A stretch of DNA of 13,076 nt from Nitrospirota bacterium (GTDB lineage Bacteria > Nitrospirota > Nitrospiria > Nitrospirales > UBA8639), in assembly GCA_029865515.1 (NCBI GenBank), contig JAOUGQ010000064.1, positions 1-13,076 of the forward strand. Reading direction: 5' to 3'. The position numbers and the translations under genes were made by a program. Positions 5,861 through 13,076 of the stretch are shown piece by piece. The notes under the pieces were generated by a model that searched no databases, was not told the origin of the DNA, and worked only from the letters and a program-made list of their open reading frames with translations. Positions within the stretch are counted from its first letter, which is position 1, and each line of letters opens with the position of its first letter.

Positions 5861-8566
5861 ATGGCTCTGCACATCGTTAAGAAAGCCGCTGCGATGTCGA
5901 AAACCAAACCCCTCAACCTGACTCAAGAAGAACTCCGGCTGGAAGAGGCCCGAAAACGCACCGTCCATTGGAAACGATGGGGTCCCTATCTGAGTGAACG
6001 CCAATGGGGCACGGTCCGTGAGGATTACAGTCCGAATGGCGAGGCCTGGGACTATTTTCCTCATGATCATGCCCGATCACGCGCCTATCGTTGGGGAGAA
6101 GACGGAATTGGCGGCATCTGCGACCGGCATCAACTGATCTGCTTTTCGCTGGCTCTCTGGAACGGAAAAGATCCGATTCTGAAAGAACGCCTGTTCGGAC
6201 TCACCGGCCATGAAGGCAACCATGGCGAAGACGTGAAGGAATATTACTTTTACCTCGATTCCACGCCGACCCATTCCTATATGAAGTTCCTCTATAAATA
6301 CCCCCAACGACCATTCCCCTATCAGCATCTGGTGGAAGAAAATCGCCGGCGGGGGAAACAGGACTGGGAATATGAACTATTGGATACGGGTATCTTTGCA
6401 GACCATCGCTACTTCGATGTGTTTGTGGAATATGCGAAAGCGACGCACGAAGATATCCTCATTCTGATCACCGCGCACAACCGTGGACCGGATGTCGCCG
6501 AACTTCACCTTCTCCCGACCGTCTGGTTCCGGAATACCTGGTCCTGGGCTCCACATGCGACTCGTCCCACGCTACAGCATGACGAGGATCTCGGCGACGC
6601 ACGCGTGATCCATGTGCAGCATGAACAATACGGATCGCGTTGGCTCGTGTGCGAAGGCACCCCAACCTTGTTATTCACGGAGAATGAGACCAATACCCAA
6701 CGCCTTTGGGGTATCCCGAATGCTACGCCCTATGTCAAAGACAGTTTTCACGAGTACATCGTGTCCGGCAAATCCGATACCATCAATCCCCAAGAGCTGG
6801 GGACCAAAGCGGCGGCGCACTATCCGGCCATGGTGCCTCCCGGCCAAAGCATGACCTACCGCTTACGGCTCACCAATATGCCTCCGACGGAAGGGATGGT
6901 CGGGGAAGAATTTGAGACGGTATTTCCTGCCAGACGACAGGAAGCCGATGAGTTCTATGCCAAACGGGCCCCTGAGGATTTGTCACCGGAAGCGCATCAG
7001 GTACAGCGGCAGGCCTTTGCCGGTTTATTGTGGAGCAAACAACACTACCATTTTGATATCCGGGCCTGGCTGCATGGCGATCCCGCGGGACCGCTCCCGC
7101 CGAAAGAACGCCGACACGGCCGCAACCGCGATTGGGAACATCTCTATAACGATGACGTGATCTCCATGCCCGATAAATGGGAATACCCGTGGTTCGCGGC
7201 ATGGGACCTGGCCTTTCATTGTGTCCCTCTCGCGTTGGTCGACCCGGATTTCGCCAAGGACCAGCTCCGGCTACTGGTCCGCGAGTGGTACATGCATCCC
7301 AACGGACAGATTCCCGCCTATGAATGGGAATTTGGAGACGTCAATCCTCCCGTGCATGCCTGGGCCACCTGGCGGGTGTATAAAATCGAGAAACGCATCC
7401 GGGGCAAGGCCGACAGGATCTGGCTCGCCAAAATCTTCCATAAACTTCTCCTGAACTTTACCTGGTGGGTGAACCGCAAGGATGCCGAAGGTCGAAATAT
7501 CTTCCAAGGCGGTTTTCTCGGCCTGGATAATATCGGTCTGTTCGACCGGTCCGCGCCACTCCCCACAGGCGGGCACATCGATCAATCGGATGGCACGAGT
7601 TGGATGGGCATGTATTGTCTCAACATGCTGGCTATCGCGCTGGAACTCGCCCGTCACGACCCGTCCTATGGGGATGTCGCCAGTAAATTCTTCGAACACT
7701 TCGTCTATATCTCACATGCCATGAATCATCGCGGGGAAAATGACAAAGGCATTCCCCTCTGGGATGAATCAGACGGGTTCTACTACGATGTCCTGCATTG
7801 TCCCAACGGTCATCATGAGAAAATGAAGGTCCGGTCCATGGTGGGCTTAATCCCGTTGTTCGGGGTCGAGACCCTGGAATCCGACATCGTGGATGCCCTA
7901 CCCGGCTTCAAGCGCCGGATGCTGTGGTTCATCGAAAACCGGCCGGAATTCCGCCGCCATGTGTGCAGCACCAGTCTGCCGGACGGCTCCGTCCGACGGC
8001 TGCTGTCCATCGTCGACCAAGAACAACTCCCCCGTGTGCTGCGATTCATGTTGGATGAAGAGGAATTCCTGTCCCCGCATGGCATTCGTGCGCTCTCCAA
8101 GTATCACCAACAGCATCCCTATATCCTCCACGTCAACGGCACCACCCATCGCGTGGATTATGAACCGGCCGAATCCAACACAGGCATGTTCGGCGGAAAT
8201 TCGAATTGGCGGGGACCGATCTGGTTTCCGGTGAATTTTCTGCTTATTGAAGCGTTACAAAAATTCCATCATTTCTTCGGGGATCATCTGACCGTGGAAT
8301 GTCCGACCGGCTCAGGGTCTCACAAGACACTCTGGCAGGTCGCGGCGGAAATTTCCCGGCGCCTCAATCACATCTTTCTTCGCGACAACACGGGAAGGCG
8401 TCCCGTGTATGGAAATCTGACCATGTTCCAACACGACCCGCATTGGCGGGATCTCATACAATTCCACGAATACTTTCATGGCGATAATGGTGCCGGCCTG
8501 GGTGCCAGCCATCAAACCGGCTGGACCGGACTCGTCGCCAAACTCTTAGAACAATCAGGAGAATAA
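5861..8566 (+). CDS. GH63-like glucosidase (MGH1-like (alpha/alpha)6-barrel glycoside hydrolase)
   Basis: This 901-residue cytoplasmic-looking protein (no signal peptide) has the size and landmarks of the bacterial 'glucosidase' branch of GH63. The N-terminal beta-sandwich part is marked by 'WKRWGPYLSERQWGTVREDYS', 'PHDHARSRAYRWGEDGIGG' and 'HGEDVKEYYFYLDSTPTHS'. The catalytic barrel (about 440-895) carries 'PWFAAWDLAFHC', 'NWRGPIWFPVNFLL' (from Asn782) and 'HEYFHGDNGAGLGASHQTGW'. By analogy with GH63 structures, Asp449 in WDLAF is the likely general acid and Glu870 in HEYF the likely base. Family enzymes hydrolyse alpha-glucosidic or mannosylglycerate-type bonds; the exact substrate is not given by sequence. 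Neither ATG 5861 nor Met12 (5894) has a strong ribosome-binding site. It is followed after four bases by the debranching enzyme gene. Confidence 0.9.
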   Translation: MALHIVKKAAAMSKTKPLNLTQEELRLEEARKRTVHWKRWGPYLSERQWGTVREDYSPNGEAWDYFPHDHARSRAYRWGEDGIGGICDRHQLICFSLALWNGKDPILKERLFGLTGHEGNHGEDVKEYYFYLDSTPTHSYMKFLYKYPQRPFPYQHLVEENRRRGKQDWEYELLDTGIFADHRYFDVFVEYAKATHEDILILITAHNRGPDVAELHLLPTVWFRNTWSWAPHATRPTLQHDEDLGDARVIHVQHEQYGSRWLVCEGTPTLLFTENETNTQRLWGIPNATPYVKDSFHEYIVSGKSDTINPQELGTKAAAHYPAMVPPGQSMTYRLRLTNMPPTEGMVGEEFETVFPARRQEADEFYAKRAPEDLSPEAHQVQRQAFAGLLWSKQHYHFDIRAWLHGDPAGPLPPKERRHGRNRDWEHLYNDDVISMPDKWEYPWFAAWDLAFHCVPLALVDPDFAKDQLRLLVREWYMHPNGQIPAYEWEFGDVNPPVHAWATWRVYKIEKRIRGKADRIWLAKIFHKLLLNFTWWVNRKDAEGRNIFQGGFLGLDNIGLFDRSAPLPTGGHIDQSDGTSWMGMYCLNMLAIALELARHDPSYGDVASKFFEHFVYISHAMNHRGENDKGIPLWDESDGFYYDVLHCPNGHHEKMKVRSMVGLIPLFGVETLESDIVDALPGFKRRMLWFIENRPEFRRHVCSTSLPDGSVRRLLSIVDQEQLPRVLRFMLDEEEFLSPHGIRALSKYHQQHPYILHVNGTTHRVDYEPAESNTGMFGGNSNWRGPIWFPVNFLLIEALQKFHHFFGDHLTVECPTGSGSHKTLWQVAAEISRRLNHIFLRDNTGRRPVYGNLTMFQHDPHWRDLIQFHEYFHGDNGAGLGASHQTGWTGLVAKLLEQSGE

Positions 8567-8570
8567 ACCC

Positions 8571-10655
8571 ATGGCACCCACCCCAAAAGGAACTATCCGC
8601 AGCGCATCCCCATCCAAGGGCACTACACCCTGGCCTCAGGTCGTGGATTTCGGAAGGGAGATGTGCGGAGATTTGAACACGGCAGAACGGCGGGAATGGC
8701 TGGTCACCAACGGCATCGGAGGATTCGCCTCGGGCACCGTGGCGGGATCGCTCACTCGACGGTATCACGGCCTGTTGATCGCCGCACTCAAGCCACCCCT
8801 CGAACGCACGTTTTTGGTCAGCACATTGGATGAAACCGTAGAATATCAGGGACAGATTGTTCAACTGTCGACCAACCATTGGCAGGGGGGAGTGATTGCG
8901 CCCACCGGATTTGTATACCTGGAACGCTTCCACCTGGAAGGAACGACGCCGGTGTGGACATTTGCCGTGGCCGATGGGCAATTAGAAAAACGTATTTGGA
9001 TGGAGCCCGGGGAAAATACCACCTATGTCTCGTATGCCCTGGTTCGCAGCATTGAACCCCTTCGGTTACGGTTGCGGGCCTTCATCAATCATCGCGAGTA
9101 TCATGGGACCACGCTGGACAACCGGCCGGAATTTTCCACGACTTCCATTCGGAATGGACTTCGCATTCTGCCCACAGGAGGCCCTCCGTTCATCTTGTCT
9201 GCCTCGGGAGGTTCGGTTGAAGTCGCCGGTACGTGGTACCACAATTACGATCTGTCCCTCGAACGGGAGCGAGGGTTACCGGATCGGGAGCATCATCTGC
9301 ACATAGGCACATGGGTCATCGATATAAAACCAGGCGAAGAAATCACCTGGATGGCCAGCACCAACCCGCAACCGTCACAGCCGACCGCATCCGCTATCCA
9401 GTCACGCCGAAAACATGAACAGGCCTTGTTGGCAACCCGACGAACAACCAAAAAATCCACGCCGCCTCTGCCTGACTGGATCCAACAACTCACGCTGGCA
9501 GGGGATCAATTCATCGCATCCCGTCCGCTTGCATCAAACGATAGGGGCCATACGATCATTGCCGGCTATCACTGGTTCGGAGACTGGGGGCGAGATACCA
9601 TGATCAGCCTGCCCGGCCTGACCCTGCCCACCAAGCGCTTTGACATTGCTCGCAGCATCCTGTCGACCTTTGCCCACTATGCCAAGCAAGGCATGCTGCC
9701 CAATCGTTTTCCCGATGCCGGAGAAGAACCCGAATACAATACGGTCGATGCCACACTGTGGTCTGTCGAGGCCGTCCGCCAATATTTTGAGGCCACCCGC
9801 GACCGCACATTTCTCAAAACGATCTTCCCCGTGCTGTTGGACATGTTGGCCTGGTACCGCAAGGGCACCCGCTTTGGAATCGGCATGGATCCCGCAGACC
9901 ATCTGCTGTATGCCGGGGAACCAGGAATGCAACTCACCTGGATGGATGCCAAGGTGGGAGACTGGGTCGTCACCCCGCGCATCGGCAAACCGATTGAGAT
10001 CAATGCGCTCTGGTATCACGCGTGGCTCACAATGGGACAATTGGCCAAAGCCTTGAACAAGTCGGATGAAGAATTTCTGCAACTCGCAAAGGCCATTCAA
10101 ATCTCCTTCAAACGGTTCTGGCACGAACCCTTACACCGATGTTATGACGTGCTGGACGGACCCCATGGCCATGATCCGGCTCCACGCCCCAATCAAGTGT
10201 TCGCGGTCTCCTTACCGCACAGTCCTCTCACAGACAAACAGCAACGAGCTGTGGTCGATTATTGCGCCCAACATCTTTACACCTCATATGGGTTACGCAG
10301 CCTGGGACCGGAAGATCCTCAGTTTGTGGAACGGTATGGAGGAGATATCCGAAAACGAGATGGCGCCTATCATCAAGGTACCGTCTGGGGCTGGCTACTC
10401 GGCCCCTTCGTGCTGGCACACTATCGGGTGTATCGCAACCCAGACGCGGCCCTGTCCTATCTCGAACCGATGGCCCACCAACTCAACGATTACGGACTGG
10501 GAACCCTGGGAGAAATCTTTGATGGACAACCGCCCTTCGCCCCGAAGGGATGCATCGCCCAAGCCTGGACCGTCGCCGAAGTCCTCCGCGCCTGGCATGT
10601 CATCCACCCCTCAGGTAACATGAAATCACCCAACAAACACTCTCCCCAAAAATAA
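8571..10655 (+). CDS. amylo-alpha-1,6-glucosidase, glycogen-debranching type (GH133-like)
   Basis: This 694-residue protein has a GDE N-terminal domain (about 35-280: 'REWLVTNGIGGFASGTVAGS', 'RRYHGLLIAALKPPLERTFL', 'YLERFHLEGTTPVWTF'). The C-terminal (alpha/alpha)6 domain has 'GYHWFGDWGRDTMISLPGL', 'YNTVDATLWSVEAVRQYF', 'TWMDAKVGDWVVTPRIGKP', 'YHQGTVWGWLLGPF' and 'LGEIFDGQPPFAPKGC'. Asp342 in GDWGRD and Glu648 in LGEIFDG are candidate catalytic acids by analogy with characterised debranching enzymes. The family removes alpha-1,6-linked glucose at branch points. AGGAG, overlapping the end of the upstream gene, precedes the ATG by nine bases, so translation coupling with the GH63-like gene is likely. 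The last 15 residues are a basic, unstructured extension. Confidence 0.93.
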   Translation: MAPTPKGTIRSASPSKGTTPWPQVVDFGREMCGDLNTAERREWLVTNGIGGFASGTVAGSLTRRYHGLLIAALKPPLERTFLVSTLDETVEYQGQIVQLSTNHWQGGVIAPTGFVYLERFHLEGTTPVWTFAVADGQLEKRIWMEPGENTTYVSYALVRSIEPLRLRLRAFINHREYHGTTLDNRPEFSTTSIRNGLRILPTGGPPFILSASGGSVEVAGTWYHNYDLSLERERGLPDREHHLHIGTWVIDIKPGEEITWMASTNPQPSQPTASAIQSRRKHEQALLATRRTTKKSTPPLPDWIQQLTLAGDQFIASRPLASNDRGHTIIAGYHWFGDWGRDTMISLPGLTLPTKRFDIARSILSTFAHYAKQGMLPNRFPDAGEEPEYNTVDATLWSVEAVRQYFEATRDRTFLKTIFPVLLDMLAWYRKGTRFGIGMDPADHLLYAGEPGMQLTWMDAKVGDWVVTPRIGKPIEINALWYHAWLTMGQLAKALNKSDEEFLQLAKAIQISFKRFWHEPLHRCYDVLDGPHGHDPAPRPNQVFAVSLPHSPLTDKQQRAVVDYCAQHLYTSYGLRSLGPEDPQFVERYGGDIRKRDGAYHQGTVWGWLLGPFVLAHYRVYRNPDAALSYLEPMAHQLNDYGLGTLGEIFDGQPPFAPKGCIAQAWTVAEVLRAWHVIHPSGNMKSPNKHSPQK

Positions 10656-10713
10656 GCGTATCTTGTTACCGTGGCAGTCCCCACGAGATATGTCATCCGA
10701 GCCACCCCCCGAC

Positions 10714-10860
10714 CTGTCATTCTGAGGCCCCGCCGAAGAATCTGGGCCCAGCCTGAAGGTGCCCCTCATCTTCCAGAACGTCATCTTTTCACGGCTCACC
10801 TTTCATAACATTTTACTCTCTCCATCACCCCCGACATTCGTCATCAGGGATCCATCCTTT
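10714..10860 (+). repeat. composite intergenic repeat, full copy
   Basis: The order is a CTGTCATTCTGAG...CCCAG block (10714-10751), a small stem GAAGGTG/CATCTTC, a T-rich piece, ACGGCTCACCTT, a CT-rich piece, and then the 25-nt hairpin unit ending in GGGATCCATC. From CCAGCC onward it aligns with the reverse complement of 12965-13076 nearly end to end. The GAAGGTG stem has a G-T pair where the other copy has A-T, so pairing is kept. It lies downstream of the debranching gene and might serve as its 3' end. Confidence 0.75.
10827..10851 (-). repeat. 25-nt hairpin repeat, copy 3
   Basis: On the minus strand ATCCCTGA pairs with TCGGGGGT (two G-T wobbles) around the nine-base loop TGACGAATG, which is almost the same loop as copy 1. 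It is embedded in the composite repeat. Confidence 0.65.
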
Positions 10861-11034
10861 TGTTTTGCCATTCCTGCTCACACTCTTCAGGAAAAAAGAA
10901 AGGGGGTTGTGAGCCCTCGCTGCTGTGATTGCGAAAGGAACGCCATGTAAATTGCCCCTAAGCTGCATGCCCTCCGACCAAGATGCTATGATGAATTGCG
11001 AGCGAATCTTTTCATCACATTCTGAGGAGAAATT

Positions 11035-11445
11035 ATGGCTAGCAATCTGACACGCATCATGATCGGAATGTCTTTGAGCATCGTGCTCTTTGCAGGGACC
11101 GGCTTTGCCACAGAACCGGCTGAGGTTGAGAAATTTGTGAAGGCCCGTATTGAGATCGGCGAGATGATGACGAATTACTTCAAAGGTGGAAAAGGTTATG
11201 GAGACGGACAACGGCCATCGCCCGAGGCGATGCGCGAAATGGGAGCGGATATCAACGCGAAACTGAGCACGCTGTTATCCAAATATGATCTGACGGTCGA
11301 AGAATATCGCCAACGCAGTCCGGCGGTGTTCGCCGATGACGCCGCCGTGAAGAGCTATCTCAATGAACATCCGGACCTGAAGCAACGGTATGAGGCGCTC
11401 CCGCTGGGGAGCATGAGAGGCGGGAGCACCGGACGGGGATACTGA
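11035..11445 (+). CDS. small secreted helical protein of unknown function
   Basis: This 136-residue protein has a signal peptide: basic start 'MASNLTR', hydrophobic 'IMIGMSLSIVLFAGTGFA', likely cut after Ala25. The mature part is predicted by eye to be mostly helical: 'VEKFVKARIEIGEMMTNYF', 'AMREMGADINAKLSTLLSKYDLTVEEYRQ', 'VKSYLNEHPDLKQRYEAL'. It ends in a Gly/Arg/Ser tail ('GSMRGGSTGRGY'). The 'helix-loop-LTVEEY' layout resembles DUF4168-like periplasmic proteins, but I cannot assign it firmly. AGGAG lies about six bases before the ATG, supporting the start. It begins the block bracketed by inverted composite repeats and has a candidate terminator just after its stop, so it is probably transcribed alone. 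Confidence 0.75.
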   Translation: MASNLTRIMIGMSLSIVLFAGTGFATEPAEVEKFVKARIEIGEMMTNYFKGGKGYGDGQRPSPEAMREMGADINAKLSTLLSKYDLTVEEYRQRSPAVFADDAAVKSYLNEHPDLKQRYEALPLGSMRGGSTGRGY

Positions 11446-11455
11446 GCACAAAGAT

Positions 11456-11487
11456 GGGGGAACGTCGTCAAATCCTCCTACTTTTTT
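11456..11487 (+). terminator. candidate Rho-independent terminator of the secreted protein gene
   Basis: GGGGGA (11456-11461) pairs with TCCTCC (11473-11478), with one G-T pair, and is followed after three bases by six T (11482-11487). It starts 10 bases past the stop codon. The stem is short and the loop is 11 bases, so strength is uncertain. Confidence 0.45.
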
Positions 11488-11796
11488 AATGGAAAATTGA
11501 AATGAAAATGATGCAGGAAGCTAATGGAGATGCAGAGCCTGCAGACGACGGATACTGAAAAGTCGCGTCAGACCTGCGCCGCTCCCCCTACGCCTCCTGC
11601 CAACTCTTACACGGCAATATTATGAATAGATTGAAATTGTTCTCAGCCCTTGCCGGATAAGGCAGGCAATCAGTTAACATCTTTTCGTCTCTATGAGTCT
11701 TTGCCAGAGAACCGGATTTCAAGGAGAAGCGCGCAAGGCGTCATTCGCTTCCCGACTCTTGCCCTCGACCGTAAAAAATGGAGGAAGTCGATTCCC
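11488..11796. other. gene-free leader region of the HugZ-like gene
   Basis: A frame open from 11650 joins the HugZ-like gene, but its extra 49 residues are Arg-rich, do not resemble the family and have no ribosome-binding site. I treat it as non-coding. No clear promoter hexamers or structured leader were found by eye. Confidence 0.4.
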
Positions 11797-12285
11797 ATGA
11801 ACGATGAGCAACCGGCTAAAGTCTGCGCCCGTCTCATAGAGGATATGCGCAGTCTACAGCTATCCACCGTAGGGATGGACGGCATTCCCCACAGTGGATA
11901 TACGCCCTACTTGCACCGGGCTCCCGGCAGCTTTTACATCTTTGTCAGTCAGCTGGCAGCTCATACACGTCATCTGCTGGCAAACGGGACTGTCGCGATC
12001 ATGATCATCGCCGATGAACAATCGACGTCACAGATTTTCGCCAGGAGGAGGGTCAATTACTTGTGTGAGGCCAAACGAATCGCGCCCGATAGTTCCGATT
12101 ATGCATCGGTGCTGGATGACTATCAGCAACGGCATGGCAAGATGGCGGGATTGTTACGGCAGCTGCCGGACTTTATTCTGTTTCAGTTACAACCAAAGAG
12201 TGGACAGTTTGTGATGGGGTTTGGCAAAGCGTACACACTGACTGGAAATGACTTGTCGGTCTTCGAACATACCCCCACTGGATAA
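11797..12285 (+). CDS. HugZ-like / pyridoxamine-5'-phosphate-oxidase-fold protein
   Basis: This 162-residue protein, from the ATG at 11797, has the split-barrel signature of the HugZ branch: 'LQLSTVGMDGIPHSGYTPYL' (20-39), 'GSFYIFVSQLAAHTRHL' (44-60), 'AIMIIADEQSTSQIFARRRVNYLCEAKRI' (67-95) and 'GQFVMGFGKAYTL' (136-148). The family contains heme oxygenases that release iron from heme (HugZ/HutZ) and flavin-binding relatives; the sequence supports the fold more than the reaction. The start is chosen because family homology begins here. GGAGG lies 12 bases upstream, which is a little long. No heme-uptake genes are adjacent, though an exported GlcG/HbpS-like protein lies 10 kb to the left. The GNAT gene starts 78 bases after the stop in the same direction. 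Confidence 0.83.
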   Translation: MNDEQPAKVCARLIEDMRSLQLSTVGMDGIPHSGYTPYLHRAPGSFYIFVSQLAAHTRHLLANGTVAIMIIADEQSTSQIFARRRVNYLCEAKRIAPDSSDYASVLDDYQQRHGKMAGLLRQLPDFILFQLQPKSGQFVMGFGKAYTLTGNDLSVFEHTPTG

Positions 12286-12363
12286 TCTGTTTGATCGATC
12301 TCCTTCTGTAATCCACTATCATCAGACACGGCCTGAGAAGTCATATCTTCGGTTTTACACACG

Positions 12364-12936
12364 ATGCCGATCAAGTTTCCCATCGACACACAACTGAAGG
12401 ATAGCTCGGCCGTGCGATTGGCGTTGGCCAAACCCGAGGATATCGAACCGCTCCGCCGCTTGTACGAGGTGATTGTCGATGAGGGGGCCTCATTCCCGCA
12501 TGAGCAGATGCCTTCCGATGAAGATTTTCAGGCCTATTGGTTCGGAGGCTGTGGCACCGTATTGGCCTCCGTACAGACCAAAACAGGACCATGGGCATTG
12601 GCAGGAGCCTATTATCTGAAAGCGAATTGGCCGGGGCGTTCAAGCCATATCGCGAACGCCGGATTCATGGTCGCGCCTGAATGGCGCAGAAAAGGGTTAG
12701 GCCGCCTACTCGGAGAGACCATGCTGGACCATGCCCGGGCCCTGGCCTTTCGCAGTGTGATTTTCAACCTGGTGTTTGCGGAAAATCACGCATCGCGGCG
12801 TTTGTGGGAACAACTGGATTTTCAGCTACTCGGCACCCTTCCCCATGCGGTGCGAAGGAACGACGGCAGCTACCAGGATGCCCTCATTCTGTTTCGCTCG
12901 CTCGTTGAGGAAAACAGACAGAGCGACCGCCCCTGA
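12364..12936 (+). CDS. GNAT-family N-acetyltransferase
   Basis: This 190-residue single-domain protein shows acetyl-CoA-binding motif A 'NAGFMVAPEWRRKGLGRLLGETML', with the R-x-x-G-x-G core at Arg108-Gly113. Motif B follows, 'FNLVFAENHASRRLWEQLDFQLLG', with Asn141 and the usual aromatic at the end of the helix. The N-terminal substrate-side part (17-60) is of the common 'RLALAKPEDIEPLRRLYEVI' type. Family members acetylate amines on small molecules, peptides or proteins; the target is unknown. No good Shine-Dalgarno site precedes the ATG at 12364. It follows the HugZ-like gene by 78 bases and may share its transcript. A 140-base space with an inverted composite repeat follows. Confidence 0.88.
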   Translation: MPIKFPIDTQLKDSSAVRLALAKPEDIEPLRRLYEVIVDEGASFPHEQMPSDEDFQAYWFGGCGTVLASVQTKTGPWALAGAYYLKANWPGRSSHIANAGFMVAPEWRRKGLGRLLGETMLDHARALAFRSVIFNLVFAENHASRRLWEQLDFQLLGTLPHAVRRNDGSYQDALILFRSLVEENRQSDRP

Positions 12937-12964
12937 AGCAACGGGAGGAGACTCTCCCCTTGGT

Positions 12965-13076
12965 CGAGATGGATCCCCACTAACCAAAGTCGGGGATGAG
13001 GGAGAGGGACCTTTTCCCAAGGTGAGCCGTCAACGAAAAAAAAGTTCTAGAAGATGAGGGGGCATCTTCAGGCTGG
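12965..13076 (-). repeat. composite intergenic repeat, inverted copy cut by the right window edge
   Basis: On the minus strand it begins CCAGCCTGAAGATG and continues with CATCTTC, TAGAAC, a nine-T run, GACGGCTCACCTT, a CT-rich piece, the 25-nt hairpin unit and GGGATCCATC. This is the same order as 10748-10860. The stem GAAGATG/CATCTTC (13050-13069) followed six bases later by the T-run looks like a terminator for a minus-strand gene lying to the right of the window. Confidence 0.75.
12973..12997 (+). repeat. 25-nt hairpin repeat, copy 4
   Basis: ATCCCC (12973-12978) pairs with GGGGAT (12992-12997). ACT/AGT (12979-12981 with 12988-12990) can extend the stem past a one-base bulge. The stem layout and spacing match the other copies. 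Confidence 0.6.

Larger units (their letters stand above)
10656..11034. other. gene-free spacer dominated by a composite repeat, plus leader of the secreted protein gene
   Basis: 10714-10860 is a full composite repeat. From 10861 to 11034 I see no gene. TATGAT at 10987-10992 could be a -10 box for the next gene, 43 bases before its start codon, but a matching -35 box is not evident. Confidence 0.5.

Noticed and set aside
7271..7699. 142-residue antisense frame inside the GH63-like gene, and similar long antisense frames in the debranching gene (9534-10124)
   Set aside because: Shadows of strongly coding plus-strand genes with clear family motifs.
11502..11558. 18-codon frame starting MKMMQEANGD after the secreted protein gene
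   Set aside because: No Shine-Dalgarno site, located just past a candidate terminator, and too short to support.
11650..11796. N-terminal extension of the HugZ-like protein
   Set aside because: The added 49 residues do not resemble the family and lack a start signal; homology begins at the ATG at 11797.
10714..13076. Insertion sequence or transposon bounded by the inverted repeats
   Set aside because: No transposase or integrase is encoded between the repeats, no target-site duplication can be seen, and the repeats also occur singly elsewhere.

Overview
The window looks like ordinary chromosomal DNA of a moderately GC-rich, Gram-negative bacterium. An outer-membrane-type Slp lipoprotein, several Sec-exported small proteins and a GH63/debranching-enzyme pair all fit a diderm. 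The overall flavour (repeat-rich intergenic spaces, a GH63-like glucosidase beside an amylo-1,6-glucosidase, small secreted hypotheticals) reminds me of Nitrospira/Nitrospirota. That assignment is an inference from familiarity, not proven by any marker here. I see no rRNA, tRNA, transposase, phage gene or CRISPR array.

Left part (1-5638), almost all on the minus strand. Read in transcription order from right to left: an NAD(P)-dependent dehydrogenase of the 3-hydroxyisobutyrate dehydrogenase family (4733-5638); an Slp-family lipoprotein with a Tyr/Trp/Pro-rich tail (2916-3521); a small exported Lys/Ala/Gly-rich protein with its own strong terminator (2256-2558); an exported GlcG/HbpS-like protein (1383-1940); a VOC-fold glyoxalase/dioxygenase-like protein (586-1032); and the N-terminal part of a dimerising SAM-dependent methyltransferase that runs off the left edge (1-506). 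One plus-strand gene interrupts this series: a very basic histone-H1-like protein (3842-4285). The stretch 4286-4732 holds no credible gene but is packed with hairpin-forming repeats.

Right part (5861-12936), all on the plus strand. A GH63-like glucosidase (5861-8566) is followed 4 bases later by a glycogen-debranching-type amylo-alpha-1,6-glucosidase (8571-10655). They form a clear two-gene operon for alpha-glucan or glucoside turnover. Then come a repeat-filled spacer (10656-11034), a small secreted protein (11035-11445), a HugZ-like split-barrel protein (11797-12285) and a GNAT acetyltransferase (12364-12936).

I found no convincing new multi-gene system. The most interesting signal is non-coding. 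A family of about 25-nt hairpins (8-bp stem, constant 9-nt loop) recurs in the gene-free spaces, and one stem pair covaries between copies (G-C, T-A, C-G). Two of these hairpins sit inside a longer composite repeat whose copies at 10714-10860 and 12965-13076 are inverted and bracket the last three genes. A shortened third copy lies at 4364-4420.
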